A DNA stretch of 64,000 nt, from the NCBI RefSeq assembly GCF_002240415.1, contig NZ_CP020028.1, positions 1 to 64,000 of the forward strand, read 5' to 3'. Of the stretch, positions 45,425 to 54,063 are shown in pieces. The position numbers and the translations under genes are program-made. Each line of letters starts with the position of its first letter. Within the stretch, counting starts at the first letter, position 1. The notes under the pieces were generated by a model. That model was given only the letters and a program-made list of their open reading frames with translations. It was not told where the DNA came from and ran no database searches. Origin of the DNA: Paenibacillus kribbensis. GTDB lineage: Bacteria > Bacillota > Bacilli > Paenibacillales > Paenibacillaceae.

Positions 45425-45970
45425 TTATATCAGCGATTGGATGACCGCTTCTATGGTAGAGAGCTCTGTCGTTACTTCAAACCTTCCTCTTACATGACCA
45501 TCACGATCAATCAGAAATTTGGAGAAGTTCCACTTGATCCCGTCGTCAGCGTATATTTCTGGATGCTTATCCCGAAGAAAGCTATCCATGAATCGGCCTT
45601 CCTTGGTCTGGGGATCGAAGCCTTGAAAGGGTGCCTGCTGCGTCAGATACTGAAATAATGGGAGGGAAGAAGGACCTCTGACGTCCGTTTTCTCAAATAG
45701 TGGGAACGTTATGCCATGTTCATTTTGGTAGACTTCTTGCAATTCCGAGTGGCTGCCCGGCTCTTTTTCATTGAATTGATTACATGGAAACGCGAGAATT
45801 TCAAAACCTTGTCCCTTCCGGCTTTCGTAGAGCTTTTGCAGATCAGCAAATTGGCTGGAGAAGCTACATTTGCTGGCTGTATTTACGATGAGCAGAACCT
45901 TTCCTCTATACTCTGAGAATTCAACTGGTTTCCCGTAAATGGTGGTTGCCTGGAAATCATAAATGGACAT
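45425..45970 (-). CDS. bsaA: glutathione peroxidase-family thiol peroxidase (BsaA-like)
   Basis: 181 residues. Catalytic Cys in NTASKCSFSSQF, Gln in LAFPCNQF and Trp in IKWNFSKFL form the peroxidase site; the Cys (not Sec) form probably uses thioredoxin or bacillithiol. ATG 45970 is nine bases after GAGGAGG. Reduces peroxides in the cytoplasm. Single gene. Confidence 0.93.
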   Translation of the reverse strand: MSIYDFQATTIYGKPVEFSEYRGKVLLIVNTASKCSFSSQFADLQKLYESRKGQGFEILAFPCNQFNEKEPGSHSELQEVYQNEHGITFPLFEKTDVRGPSSLPLFQYLTQQAPFQGFDPQTKEGRFMDSFLRDKHPEIYADDGIKWNFSKFLIDRDGHVRGRFEVTTELSTIEAVIQSLI

Positions 45971-46242
45971 GTTAATATTCCTCCTCACGGTATTTTAAAT
46001 ACATCATATATCCGAAGCTAATATTGGTCTAATATATAAATGGAATCGGGTTTATAGGTAAATGCAATAATTGCGTCATGTAATGAACACACTGCTCATC
46101 TCTCTCTTGAATCAAAAGAAGATAGGATAGAGAGGGATATGCCTCTTTTATAGCAAATTGTGGCATTCGCCGTTACCAAGATAGAATATGGATGCATATT
46201 CATGTAATGCGTACAAAAACCCTACAGAATAGAGGGATACTC

Positions 46243-46971
46243 GTGCCCATTGGAAAGATGATTCAATATAAGGAAATGCGACAACATCCCGTTTTAAGTT
46301 CTCATTTACCGGAGACCAAATGGATTAGCAATGCAAGAACTTTGCGTATGCTGGATGAATATCGGACGGTTTACATTAAGCCCAATTATGGAAGCGGAGG
46401 GACTGGAGTTATACGGGCCAAAAAGCTGGGGAGGAGGTATGAGATTCGGTGCGGCTCCAGCCGCAGAATTGTCAGATCCCACGCGGTGAGAAGAGCGATC
46501 AGAATCCACCGGAGGCCTCATCGTCGTTATTTGGTACAGCAAGGACTTCGGTTGGCGAAATACCAAGGTTCTATTTTTGATGCCAGAGTATATATGCAGA
46601 AGCCGGAATCAGAATGGGTCATTTCAGGAATAACCGGCCGTGTTGCCGCACCCCGAAAAGTGGTTACCAATTACCGTAAAGGAGGACATGCGGCACCGTT
46701 GTCCAAAGTACTTTTAAAGGTCTTTAAACATGACAGAACGAAAATGAAAGAGACTCTGGATCAGGTTATCGAACTTTCTAAAATGGTTGCCGACACGATA
46801 GATAAAAATCATCCGTTTCGCGAGTTGGGTATTGATCTTGCTATTGAGAAGAGTGGTCAAATCTGGATTATCGAGGCTAATCCGCACCCCGGGCATAAGT
46901 TGTTCAAGCAGCTCCCCAATCATAAGATGATTCGCAATATTTTGAGAAACAAACGTCGGATTCAGCATTAG
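46243..46971 (+). CDS. YheC/YheD-type ATP-grasp protein 3
   Basis: 242 residues, close paralogue of the ATP-grasp protein at 37083: shared MPIGKM start, HPVL..HLPET, IKPNYGSGGTGVIR, GLRLAKYQGSIFDARVYMQKP, RVAAPRKVVTNYRKGGHAAPL and IWIIEANPHPGHKLF. Start GTG 46243, the same codon and ribosome site (GAGGGAT) as the paralogue; the ORF upstream of it is not supported. The block GCATAT-CAT upstream is also shared. It sits alone, 4.5 kb from the phosphonate operon. Probably a spore-coat-associated ligase with related substrate. Confidence 0.8.
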   Translation: MPIGKMIQYKEMRQHPVLSSHLPETKWISNARTLRMLDEYRTVYIKPNYGSGGTGVIRAKKLGRRYEIRCGSSRRIVRSHAVRRAIRIHRRPHRRYLVQQGLRLAKYQGSIFDARVYMQKPESEWVISGITGRVAAPRKVVTNYRKGGHAAPLSKVLLKVFKHDRTKMKETLDQVIELSKMVADTIDKNHPFRELGIDLAIEKSGQIWIIEANPHPGHKLFKQLPNHKMIRNILRNKRRIQH

Positions 46972-47204
46972 TATAAAGCTGCTCAAGTGCGTTTGAACCT
47001 TATAAATACAAAACCAGTCGAAGCACATAGATAAAACAGATAAAGTGTTAGGCTGGTTCTGTTTTATCAGGGTATGATGGCCTATTGGCGAAATGTGATG
47101 AAACTACATAATTTGATTTTTAACCTTTGCTTATTACGTCGACCATCTGTCCTTATCGCCGCTATCCGAGGCGCATTAAGCCAGAGTAGGGGGTAAAAAG
47201 GATT
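46972..47204. other. intergenic region after ATP-grasp 3
   Basis: A weak hairpin (AACCAG..GCAC with GTG..CTGGTT, 47014-47054) followed by CTGTTTTAT may be the terminator of the ATP-grasp gene. No further feature was recognised. Confidence 0.35.
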
Positions 47205-47231
47205 GAACCGACTACGATACGTAGTCGGTTC
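47205..47231 (-). terminator. terminator of the AraC-GyrI gene
   Basis: GAACCGACTAC and GTAGTCGGTTC, an 11-bp perfect stem with a 5-base loop; minus strand continues AATCCTTTTT. Confidence 0.75.
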
Positions 47232-47237
47232 GTTTGT

Positions 47238-48110
47238 TTACTTTTTCATAATCGGAATCCAAACCTCGCAGCGGTAATCCTCTGCACGGGAATCCCCCAT
47301 GGTATAGACTTCCAGCTCGGGGCCGCCTGAATGCTCATAGTTGCTGGCAGGGAACCATTCCTGGAAAATTCTTTGCCATACCTTTTGAATCGAGTGAGGC
47401 ATAGGGCCGATAGAGGTAAATACAGCCCAGGTTGCAGCCGGAATGGTTCTGGCTTCTAGTCCGCTAGAGGCTGCTACATCCTCACTGCCTTCTGCGGCAA
47501 TCAGGTAGCTAAACGTCTCCTCTCCGTGCTTCATGTCCAGACATATCCCGAGTATATCGTCGCCTGTTCCCAGGGCATGAATGCGGTCAGATGTGCCATC
47601 TGCGTTAAGCTGGTCCCAGAATTTCGGAATTTCTCGCATATTTTCACCGTTTTTAGTGGTGACTTGAATGGACTTGCCAATGACCGTAAAGGCCGCTTTC
47701 TCTACAATTTTGTAATCCATTTCCTGATCTCCCTTCAACGATAGATGGAAGGTGATGCGTGGGAAGGCTTTCAGGTTAACCCCTGGGCTTCTGGCCTCAG
47801 TGGGAGAAATACCGTGTACCTTGCGGAACGCTTTAGAAAAAGATTCGGGGGAATCATACCCGTATTTGAACGCAACATCCAGCACTTTGGTGGTAGAAAG
47901 ACTCAATTCCTGAGCAGCCAGGGTCAATCGACGTTTGCGCATATATTCTGCTACCGTGACACCGGTCAGCATATAGAACATCCGTTGAAAATGAAAGGGG
48001 GACGAGTAGGCCGCTTTTGCAATTTCATCGATATCCAGGGGCTGCTGCATCCTTTCTTCCATCAGATCGAGCGCGTTCTTGATCCGAAGCAACCATTCCA
48101 ACCGTATCAC
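47238..48110 (-). CDS. AraC-family regulator with GyrI-like effector domain
   Basis: 290 residues. N-terminal AraC DNA-binding domain with two HTHs (LDIDEIAKAAYSSPFHFQRMF; VLDVAFKYGYDSPESFSKAFRKVHGISPTEAR) and a C-terminal GyrI/BmrR-type small-molecule domain (about 130-290) ending YRCEVWIPIMKK. The start may be GTG 48110 or TTG 48101; AAGGAAGG favours the latter. Ligand likely amphipathic, as for Rob/BmrR. No target gene is adjacent on this strand. Confidence 0.85.
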   Translation of the reverse strand: MIRLEWLLRIKNALDLMEERMQQPLDIDEIAKAAYSSPFHFQRMFYMLTGVTVAEYMRKRRLTLAAQELSLSTTKVLDVAFKYGYDSPESFSKAFRKVHGISPTEARSPGVNLKAFPRITFHLSLKGDQEMDYKIVEKAAFTVIGKSIQVTTKNGENMREIPKFWDQLNADGTSDRIHALGTGDDILGICLDMKHGEETFSYLIAAEGSEDVAASSGLEARTIPAATWAVFTSIGPMPHSIQKVWQRIFQEWFPASNYEHSGGPELEVYTMGDSRAEDYRCEVWIPIMKK

Positions 48111-48297
48111 CTTCCTTGGTCGTAATCATATCATTGATAGTGTCTGTAATCCTGTCATTGCGTGCTTTTGTGGAACAGGATACCATCAGCCTGCCCCCTT
48201 GTGTTCATAATTAAAATTTGGGACAATAGAAGAAGCGTTTGAATAGCGCAGAGCGTTCAAACATGCTATGATGCAATGATAGTTGAGACGAGTCGTG

Positions 48298-48318
48298 ATG
48301 GCTAGGACTTATATATAG
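48298..48318 (+). CDS. possible six-codon leader peptide (MARTYI)
   Basis: ATG GCT AGG ACT TAT ATA TAG starts 58 bases before the RlmN-like start codon. Short leaders precede several genes for peptidyl-transferase-centre antibiotic resistance. The ribosome site is weak and no clear alternative hairpins were found, so this may be chance. Confidence 0.2.
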   Translation: MARTYI

Positions 48319-48355
48319 AAATACGAATTTTATTGCTTTGAAAAGAGGATCGAAC

Positions 48356-49453
48356 ATGAAAAAGGAATCCATTTATGGATTAACGCTAGACCAATTGACA
48401 GCATGGCTCATGGAGCATGGACATAAGAAATCTCGTGCGTTGCAGGTATGGGACGCATTGTACCGGAAGCGGATTACCGATTTTGCAGCGATGACGGAGG
48501 TTCATGAGAACTGCGTTCGCCTGCTGGAAGAGCATTTTTCCATAGAAACATTGGAAGAGCATGTGAAGCAGCAGTCGGCGGACGGGACAGTCAAGTTTTT
48601 GTTCCGGCTGCAGGATGGTAATTTGATAGAGACTGTATTGATGAGTCATAAGTTTGGACTGTCTGTATGTGTGACGACACAGGTGGGCTGTAACATTGGA
48701 TGCAGCTTCTGTGCGAGCGGATTGTTGAAGAAGAGCCGTGACCTGTCCAGCGGTGAAATTGTAGAGCAAATCATGAAGGTGCAGCTGTATCTGGACAAGG
48801 AACGTCCGGGCGATCGGGTCAGTCACGTCGTTGTGATGGGGATTGGTGAGCCGTTTGATAACTTCGTGAACCTGTCCGACTTTATCCGGGTCATTAAGGA
48901 TCATAAAGGGCTGGCGATTGGCCCACGGCATATTACCGTATCCACCAGTGGACTTGCCGATAAAATCATTGAATTTGCAGATTCCGATCTGCATGTCAAT
49001 TTGGCGATTTCTCTCCATGCGCCGAATAACGAGATTCGTACCCGTATTATGAAGATCAACCGGGCGATTCCGATTGAGAAGCTCATGCAGGCGATTGATT
49101 ATTATCTGGACAAAACGAACCGTCGAATCACGCTGGAATACATTTTGCTGAAGGACGTTAATGATGGTAAAGAGCATGCGCTGGAACTGGCTGAGCTGGT
49201 AGGCCACCGTCGCAATTTGGCAAATGTAAACCTGATTCCGTACAATCCGGTGGATGAGCATAGCCAATACCAGCGGAGTGAGTCGGAATCCATTACCGGC
49301 TTCTATGATGTATTGAAAAAGCAGGGCATTAGCTGTAGTGTTCGGCTGGAGCATGGAGTCGACATTGACGCAGCCTGCGGACAGCTGCGCAGCAAGCAAA
49401 TTCGCAAGGATGCCCAAGGCAGTCGCAATTCGGAACGCGAAGCCATTAGTTAA
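48356..49453 (+). CDS. RlmN-family 23S rRNA (A2503-C2) methyltransferase-like radical SAM enzyme
   Basis: 365 residues from ATG 48356 ([14 protein letters not shown]), eight bases after AGAGG. Radical SAM motif CNIGCSFC in [50 protein letters not shown], and the methyl-carrying Cys in [11 protein letters not shown]. RlmN methylates A2503 of 23S rRNA and A37 of some tRNAs. The loop after the cluster reads [13 protein letters not shown] instead of the TLGGLKRNL of housekeeping RlmN, so this is probably a second paralogue. Cfr-type activity (C8) cannot be excluded but the motifs are nearer RlmN. Confidence 0.85.
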   Translation: MKKESIYGLTLDQLTAWLMEHGHKKSRALQVWDALYRKRITDFAAMTEVHENCVRLLEEHFSIETLEEHVKQQSADGTVKFLFRLQDGNLIETVLMSHKFGLSVCVTTQVGCNIGCSFCASGLLKKSRDLSSGEIVEQIMKVQLYLDKERPGDRVSHVVVMGIGEPFDNFVNLSDFIRVIKDHKGLAIGPRHITVSTSGLADKIIEFADSDLHVNLAISLHAPNNEIRTRIMKINRAIPIEKLMQAIDYYLDKTNRRITLEYILLKDVNDGKEHALELAELVGHRRNLANVNLIPYNPVDEHSQYQRSESESITGFYDVLKKQGISCSVRLEHGVDIDAACGQLRSKQIRKDAQGSRNSEREAIS

Positions 49454-49460
49454 ATATACA

Positions 49461-49491
49461 AGCGTACTCTCTCACAGGAGTACGCTTTTTT
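49461..49491 (+). terminator. terminator after the RlmN-like gene
   Basis: GCGTACTC pairs with GAGTACGC around TCTCACAG; followed by TTTTTTG. Confidence 0.85.
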
Positions 49492-49592
49492 GTACCACAA
49501 ACTTGAGGACAAAACATCATCTGGAAATGTGAAAATAGTCACGTAATAGTTGCTGCTTTTACGTTATAGTGAGTGGTTAGTGGAGGGGTTAT

Positions 49593-50294
49593 ATGGCTAA
49601 CGTAATTTCGAATGTGGCGCTTGTTCCGGGCATCTATGTGATGAAAATTGAGGGCAATTTTAGAGGAAGAATGGGGCAGTTCTACATGCTGCGCAGCGGG
49701 AGGAATTATCCACTGTTACCCAGACCTATTAGCATTTATGATATCGGGGAAGATTACATTTCCTTTTTATACCGGGTTGTTGGAGAGGGGACAAGCCTGT
49801 TTTCCCAGCTACAGCCGGGTCAGGAGATTCAGCTGGAAGGGCCGTTCGGCAATGGTTTTCCGCAGGTGGAGGGAAGCCTGGCTTTAGTTGGCGGTGGAAT
49901 GGGGACAGCTCCATTGCTGCTGGCTGCGAAGCATTATCCGCATGCGCACGTTTATCTGGGGTTTGTACAGCAAGCCTTCGGGGTTGAGGCATTCGAAGCT
50001 GTGGCGGCATCTGTGCAAGTCAAGGTCGGAGGAAGCATCATTGAACAGGTCGATCCGGCTCACTACGTGAATATGTTTTCCTGCGGGCCGACTCCAATGC
50101 TACAAGCGCTCGCGATGAAAACAGAGGGGACATCGTCCCGTTTATATATTTCAACAGAAAGACACATGGCCTGTGGCATTGGTGCATGTTTGGGCTGTAC
50201 GATGCGTACCCGTGAAGGCAATCGCAGGGTATGTAAGGAAGGGCCTGTATTCCCGGTAGAGGAGGTGGAGTTTGATGATCTCCATGGCGTGTAA
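49593..50294 (+). CDS. pyrK: dihydroorotate dehydrogenase electron transfer subunit
   Basis: 233 residues, FAD/[2Fe-2S] protein of the ferredoxin-reductase family. FAD motif [13 protein letters not shown] site [26 protein letters not shown], and four cluster cysteines in CGIGACLGC plus VCKEGP. It passes electrons from PyrD to NAD+. GGAGGGG precedes the ATG. Overlaps pyrD by 20 bases. The usual pyr operon neighbours are absent here. Confidence 0.93.
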   Translation: MANVISNVALVPGIYVMKIEGNFRGRMGQFYMLRSGRNYPLLPRPISIYDIGEDYISFLYRVVGEGTSLFSQLQPGQEIQLEGPFGNGFPQVEGSLALVGGGMGTAPLLLAAKHYPHAHVYLGFVQQAFGVEAFEAVAASVQVKVGGSIIEQVDPAHYVNMFSCGPTPMLQALAMKTEGTSSRLYISTERHMACGIGACLGCTMRTREGNRRVCKEGPVFPVEEVEFDDLHGV

Positions 50295-51207
50295 TATTGC
50301 GGGTGTAGCGTTCAAGAACCCGATCATTATGGCTTCCGGTACGTTTGGCTTTGGACGTGAATATGCCGAATTTTATTCTCCTGAATTATTGGGCGGCATC
50401 GTCGGCAAGGGACTGACCCTTCATCCGAAGGCTGGCAATATGGGATCACGAATACATGAGACAGCATCCGGCATGCTCAATAGTGTGGGGCTGGAGAATC
50501 CGGGGGTTGCCGCCTTTTTGAAGGATGAGCTGGATGATATGACTCGCTGGAACACGGCTGTTATTGCCAACGTGGGCGGCTCCAATCTGGAGGAATACGT
50601 TCAGGCTGCAGCTATGATTACGGAAAATGCACAGAAACGCCGCACGATGAATCGCAGGGGCGTCGATATGCTGGAATTGAATATTTCATGTCCCAACGTC
50701 AAGCAGGGCGGGATGCAATTCGGCATCCAGACGGAGGTGGCGCGGGATGTCGTGCGGCAGGTGCGCAACGTTACGGCGCTTCCACTGGTCGTCAAGCTGT
50801 CTCCCAATGCAGAGAACATTACACAGATGGCGGTTATGTGCGAGGAAGAAGGCGCGGACGGGGTTTCGCTGATCAATACATTTTCTGCGATGAAAATTGA
50901 TATACGTCGGCGCCGGAGTGTCTTCGCCAACACGTATGCAGGTCTTTCCGGCCCGGCTATCAAGCCGATTGCCTTACGCATGGTTCATCAGGTGGCGCAG
51001 GCGGTGTCGATTCCGGTGATCGGGATGGGCGGCATCAGTTCTGTGGAGGACATTATTGAATTCATCATGGCAGGGGCAGCGGCAATCCAGGTGGGAACGT
51101 ATAATTTTGTCCACCTACACGCAGGGTCTGAGCTTGTATATGGTCTTGAACAATGGATGCAGCGGGAAAAGGTGCAGTCGTTGGATGAGATACGAGGAAT
51201 CCTGTGA
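50275..51207 (+). CDS. pyrD: dihydroorotate dehydrogenase catalytic subunit (type 1B)
   Basis: 310 residues, FMN TIM barrel that oxidises dihydroorotate to orotate in pyrimidine synthesis. [19 protein letters not shown] at the N-terminus, the catalytic Cys loop [12 protein letters not shown] (Cys of type 1B enzymes), VVKLSPN, and [30 protein letters not shown] 50275 ([10 protein letters not shown]) is used; GAGGAGGTGGAG is just upstream. Forms a heterotetramer with PyrK. Confidence 0.93.
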   Translation: MISMACNIAGVAFKNPIIMASGTFGFGREYAEFYSPELLGGIVGKGLTLHPKAGNMGSRIHETASGMLNSVGLENPGVAAFLKDELDDMTRWNTAVIANVGGSNLEEYVQAAAMITENAQKRRTMNRRGVDMLELNISCPNVKQGGMQFGIQTEVARDVVRQVRNVTALPLVVKLSPNAENITQMAVMCEEEGADGVSLINTFSAMKIDIRRRRSVFANTYAGLSGPAIKPIALRMVHQVAQAVSIPVIGMGGISSVEDIIEFIMAGAAAIQVGTYNFVHLHAGSELVYGLEQWMQREKVQSLDEIRGIL

Positions 51208-51237
51208 ATTTCGTACCCGTTTGTATAAACTCAAGCA

Positions 51238-51281
51238 TACAAAGCCGACTTGTCTCCCTGGGCAAGCCGGTTTTGTATTTT
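51238..51281 (+). terminator. terminator after pyrD
   Basis: ACAAAGCCGACTTG pairs with CAAGCCGGTTTTGT (one mismatch, GU), followed by ATTTTATTTT. Confidence 0.7.
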
Positions 51282-51306
51282 ATTTTACCGAAACAGCCAA
51301 GCTCAA

Positions 51307-51489
51307 TTAGTGGTTTATATCGCACTTGTTCAAGATGAATGAAATTTGATTTTCCAGCCGATGGATGGCTTCCTTGGATGCTTGGTCATTGCCACCTTGT
51401 TCCTGAAGTGCAGCGAGTTCCTGCTTGAGCTGGTGAAGATCCTGCCCTGCATTGGCGCAGTTGTAATTACTTTCGAGATTGTCAATCAT
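51307..51489 (-). CDS. small protein of unknown function
   Basis: 60 residues, largely helical (LHQLKQELAALQEQGGNDQASKEAIHRLENQISFIL), with cysteines at residues 11 and 56. Supported as a real gene by GGAGG seven bases before ATG 51489 and by its isolated place between pyrD and a sensor kinase. Size is like Spo0E-type phosphatases, but their SxxxD motif is missing. Confidence 0.6.
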   Translation of the reverse strand: MIDNLESNYNCANAGQDLHQLKQELAALQEQGGNDQASKEAIHRLENQISFILNKCDINH

Positions 51490-51611
51490 CCGATATCCTC
51501 CATTTCGTTAGGTATACGTCCTTATTATGGAGAATTGATTCTTCCTTATTCAGCATATTGTTTTATTTCAGACAAAGGCTGCGTTTGTTGTCATTGGAGG
51601 TTTTTTAGAGC

Positions 51612-53279
51612 TTGAGAAAGAAGCTGGTGATGGGGTTGCGGTTAAAAGGTAAGTCGAAACCGAGACGACAGTTCAAAGTTTCGCTACAGTTCATGATTAT
51701 TATTTTGGTTGTTTTAGTTATCATTATTTCCTTAATTATATCCTTGCTTCTTATTCGTAGTTTCGTAATTGACAAGCATTTTGATAATACGAAGGAAAAA
51801 CTTTCGGGTATTGCCAAGGTGATTGCAAGTGACAGCGATGTTATTCGAAATGTCGAGCAGGGAGTTCCTGTGAAGCAGATTCAGGACTATTCGCTTCGCG
51901 TAATGAATAACGTGAATGTGGATTTTGTTGTCATTCTGAACCGCGATTTAATTCGGCTGTCCCATCCCAATGAAACGATGGTTGGCAAACCGTTCTCTGA
52001 TTTGAATGATGCCAGAAGAACGCTATCCGGCCAGGGGCACTTTTCTGAGAATATAGGTATTTTGGGCAAAGGTTACCGATACTTTGCGCCGATATTTAAT
52101 AAACAGAATGAGATCATTGGCATTGTATGTGTAGGACTGACCATGAGAACCCTAAATCATGATTTGATGCAGGCGCAGTATACCATTTTTGGAGGACTGA
52201 TGCTGGGGCTCTTTAGTGGAGTTCTGGGCGCGATCTTTTTGGCTCAAAAAATCAAAACGATTTTATTTGGGCTTGAACCGCAAGAGATAGCAGCACAATT
52301 ACGCGAAAAAGAAATTATTGAAAATGAGGTCGCTGAAGGAATTATAGCCATTTCGGCTGACAAGAAAATTATGCTCATGAACAAGGAAGCTCAGGCCAAG
52401 TATCAACTGGCAAACCAGGATATGAAGGCCCCGATTGGCGAGCAGGTAGATACCAGCTTTTATAATGTGCTCTTCAAGAGAGTGTTTGATGACAAGAAGA
52501 AGATCAAGGATCGCTCATTTTATGTGAATGGTATAGAAGTCATTGCGACAGTAACACCTATATATGTTGACAATGAGTTTTTTGGGGCAGTTGCAACGCT
52601 GCGCGACCAATCCGAGATGATTCATCTTAGCAACCAGTTAAGTGGTACCAAATATTATATTAACTCCCTTCGCGGACAGACTCATGAATTTATGAACAAA
52701 ATGCATGTGATATCCGGACTGATTGAGATGAGGCAATATGCAGAGGTCAGTCAGTATATTCAGCAGCTAAATCACCGGTATCAAAATGAGGTAGGCTTTC
52801 TGACCGAGAGAATTAAAGTTCCGGCATTAGCAGGTTTTATTATGGGTAAGATCAACGAAGCACGAGAACAGAATATTGCGGTTCTTCTTGAAGAAAGCTC
52901 AGATGTCTCTAATGTAGAGATGCAGGACATTGTTCATAATGTCATCCACATACTGGGCAATTTTATGGACAATGCAATAGACTCGATCTTACAAAAAAAT
53001 CAGCCCGGTAGAATTGAGTTGAAATTGAACTATGAGTGTGAAGGAAATGTGTTCATTCTGAAAGTGAAAGATAACGGTATGGGGATTGATTCTGAGATGC
53101 AAAAAAGAATATTCCAGCATGGCTTCTCAACCAAAGGAGAAGACAGAGGTTACGGCTTGAATCTGGTTAAAACCATGGTGGACAAGCATCAGGGCATCAT
53201 TGAGATTGACAGCCAACCTGGCCTGGGAACAAGTATTTATGTAGAGTTGCCCTGTATATTGGAGGTGACAAATGAATGA
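51612..53279 (+). CDS. CitA/DcuS/MalK-type sensor histidine kinase
   Basis: 555 residues. Two membrane helices (about 27-50 and 190-212) enclose an extracytoplasmic PAS-like sensor of the PhoQ-DcuS-CitA fold (HPNETMVGKPFSD). Then a cytoplasmic PAS, the phospho-acceptor region LRGQTHEFMNKMHVISGLIEM and an HATPase domain (GNFMDNAIDSIL, DNGMGI, GYGLNLVK). Such kinases sense C4-dicarboxylates, citrate or malate. Start TTG 51612 after GGAGG. Overlaps its regulator by four bases. Neighbours (D-2-hydroxyacid dehydrogenase and AEC permease) point to malate or a similar acid. Confidence 0.9.
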   Translation: MRKKLVMGLRLKGKSKPRRQFKVSLQFMIIILVVLVIIISLIISLLLIRSFVIDKHFDNTKEKLSGIAKVIASDSDVIRNVEQGVPVKQIQDYSLRVMNNVNVDFVVILNRDLIRLSHPNETMVGKPFSDLNDARRTLSGQGHFSENIGILGKGYRYFAPIFNKQNEIIGIVCVGLTMRTLNHDLMQAQYTIFGGLMLGLFSGVLGAIFLAQKIKTILFGLEPQEIAAQLREKEIIENEVAEGIIAISADKKIMLMNKEAQAKYQLANQDMKAPIGEQVDTSFYNVLFKRVFDDKKKIKDRSFYVNGIEVIATVTPIYVDNEFFGAVATLRDQSEMIHLSNQLSGTKYYINSLRGQTHEFMNKMHVISGLIEMRQYAEVSQYIQQLNHRYQNEVGFLTERIKVPALAGFIMGKINEAREQNIAVLLEESSDVSNVEMQDIVHNVIHILGNFMDNAIDSILQKNQPGRIELKLNYECEGNVFILKVKDNGMGIDSEMQKRIFQHGFSTKGEDRGYGLNLVKTMVDKHQGIIEIDSQPGLGTSIYVELPCILEVTNE

Positions 53280-54013
53280 AAGTTCTGATTGTTGAGGATG
53301 ATCCGATGGTGGCTGAGCTCAATCAACAGTTTATTGAGCGCATGGACAACCTGGATGTGGTATGCAAGGTGGATACCGTCAAGAAAGCACAGGATTGTCT
53401 TCAAAAATGGACACCGGATCTGGTATTGCTGGACGTTTATTTACCCGGAAAAAGCGGATTAACTTTATTATCACATATGCAGGAGCATCAGTATCATGCG
53501 TCCGTTATTTTAATTACGGCTGCAAAAGATATTCAAACGGTGAAGGAAGCTGTTTTTTATGGAGTTGCGGACTATTTAATTAAACCCTTTACATTCGAAC
53601 GATTTAAGCTGGCTGTTGAGAAAATCCAGCGTTTGGCCACGGTGATGGAGGAAGGGAACGGAATTAATCAAGCTGTCATTGATCATTATTTTAATAAAGA
53701 AGAGCATACGGGTATGGAGAAGAAAGAACCTCCTGAACATCCATCCCAAAATCTATCGAAAAACCTGTCCAAAAATTTGTCCAAACTGACCATGACCACG
53801 ATACTGAAGAGCATCAAAGAGCTGAACGGACCATTTTCCGTCGAAACCTTAGCCAGAGAAGTGGACTTGTCCCGTATTACGGTGAAAAAATATATTCAGT
53901 TCCTGGTGGATGATGGATTCCTGATTGAATCCATAGAATACCACAAGGTTGGCAGGCCGCTAATGCTTTATCAGTTGAATCCAAATTTAAATGAACCGCC
54001 ATTTCCATTGTAA
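53276..54013 (+). CDS. CitB/DcuR/MalR-type response regulator
   Basis: 245 residues. Receiver domain with acidic pocket VEDDPM, phospho-Asp in LVLLDVYLPGKSG and Lys in LIKPFTFERF; then a linker with the repeat NLSKNLSKNLSK, and a C-terminal HTH (FSVETLAREVDLSRITVKKYIQFLVDDG). Overlaps the kinase gene (ATGA). Likely activates the divergent-in-function permease and dehydrogenase genes. Confidence 0.92.
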   Translation: MKVLIVEDDPMVAELNQQFIERMDNLDVVCKVDTVKKAQDCLQKWTPDLVLLDVYLPGKSGLTLLSHMQEHQYHASVILITAAKDIQTVKEAVFYGVADYLIKPFTFERFKLAVEKIQRLATVMEEGNGINQAVIDHYFNKEEHTGMEKKEPPEHPSQNLSKNLSKNLSKLTMTTILKSIKELNGPFSVETLAREVDLSRITVKKYIQFLVDDGFLIESIEYHKVGRPLMLYQLNPNLNEPPFPL

Positions 54014-54063
54014 TCTGGAAATGACGGCTCTTTTTTTATCCAGCCAGAATGCGAGCTTTCTAA

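Noticed and set aside
48386..49417. 343-codon minus-strand open frame opposite the RlmN-like gene
   Set aside because: Exact antisense of a conserved gene, with unlikely composition for a protein.
48356..49453. Cfr multidrug-resistance methyltransferase
   Set aside because: Sequence after the radical SAM motif and the C-terminus are closer to RlmN; the C8 activity cannot be read from the sequence.
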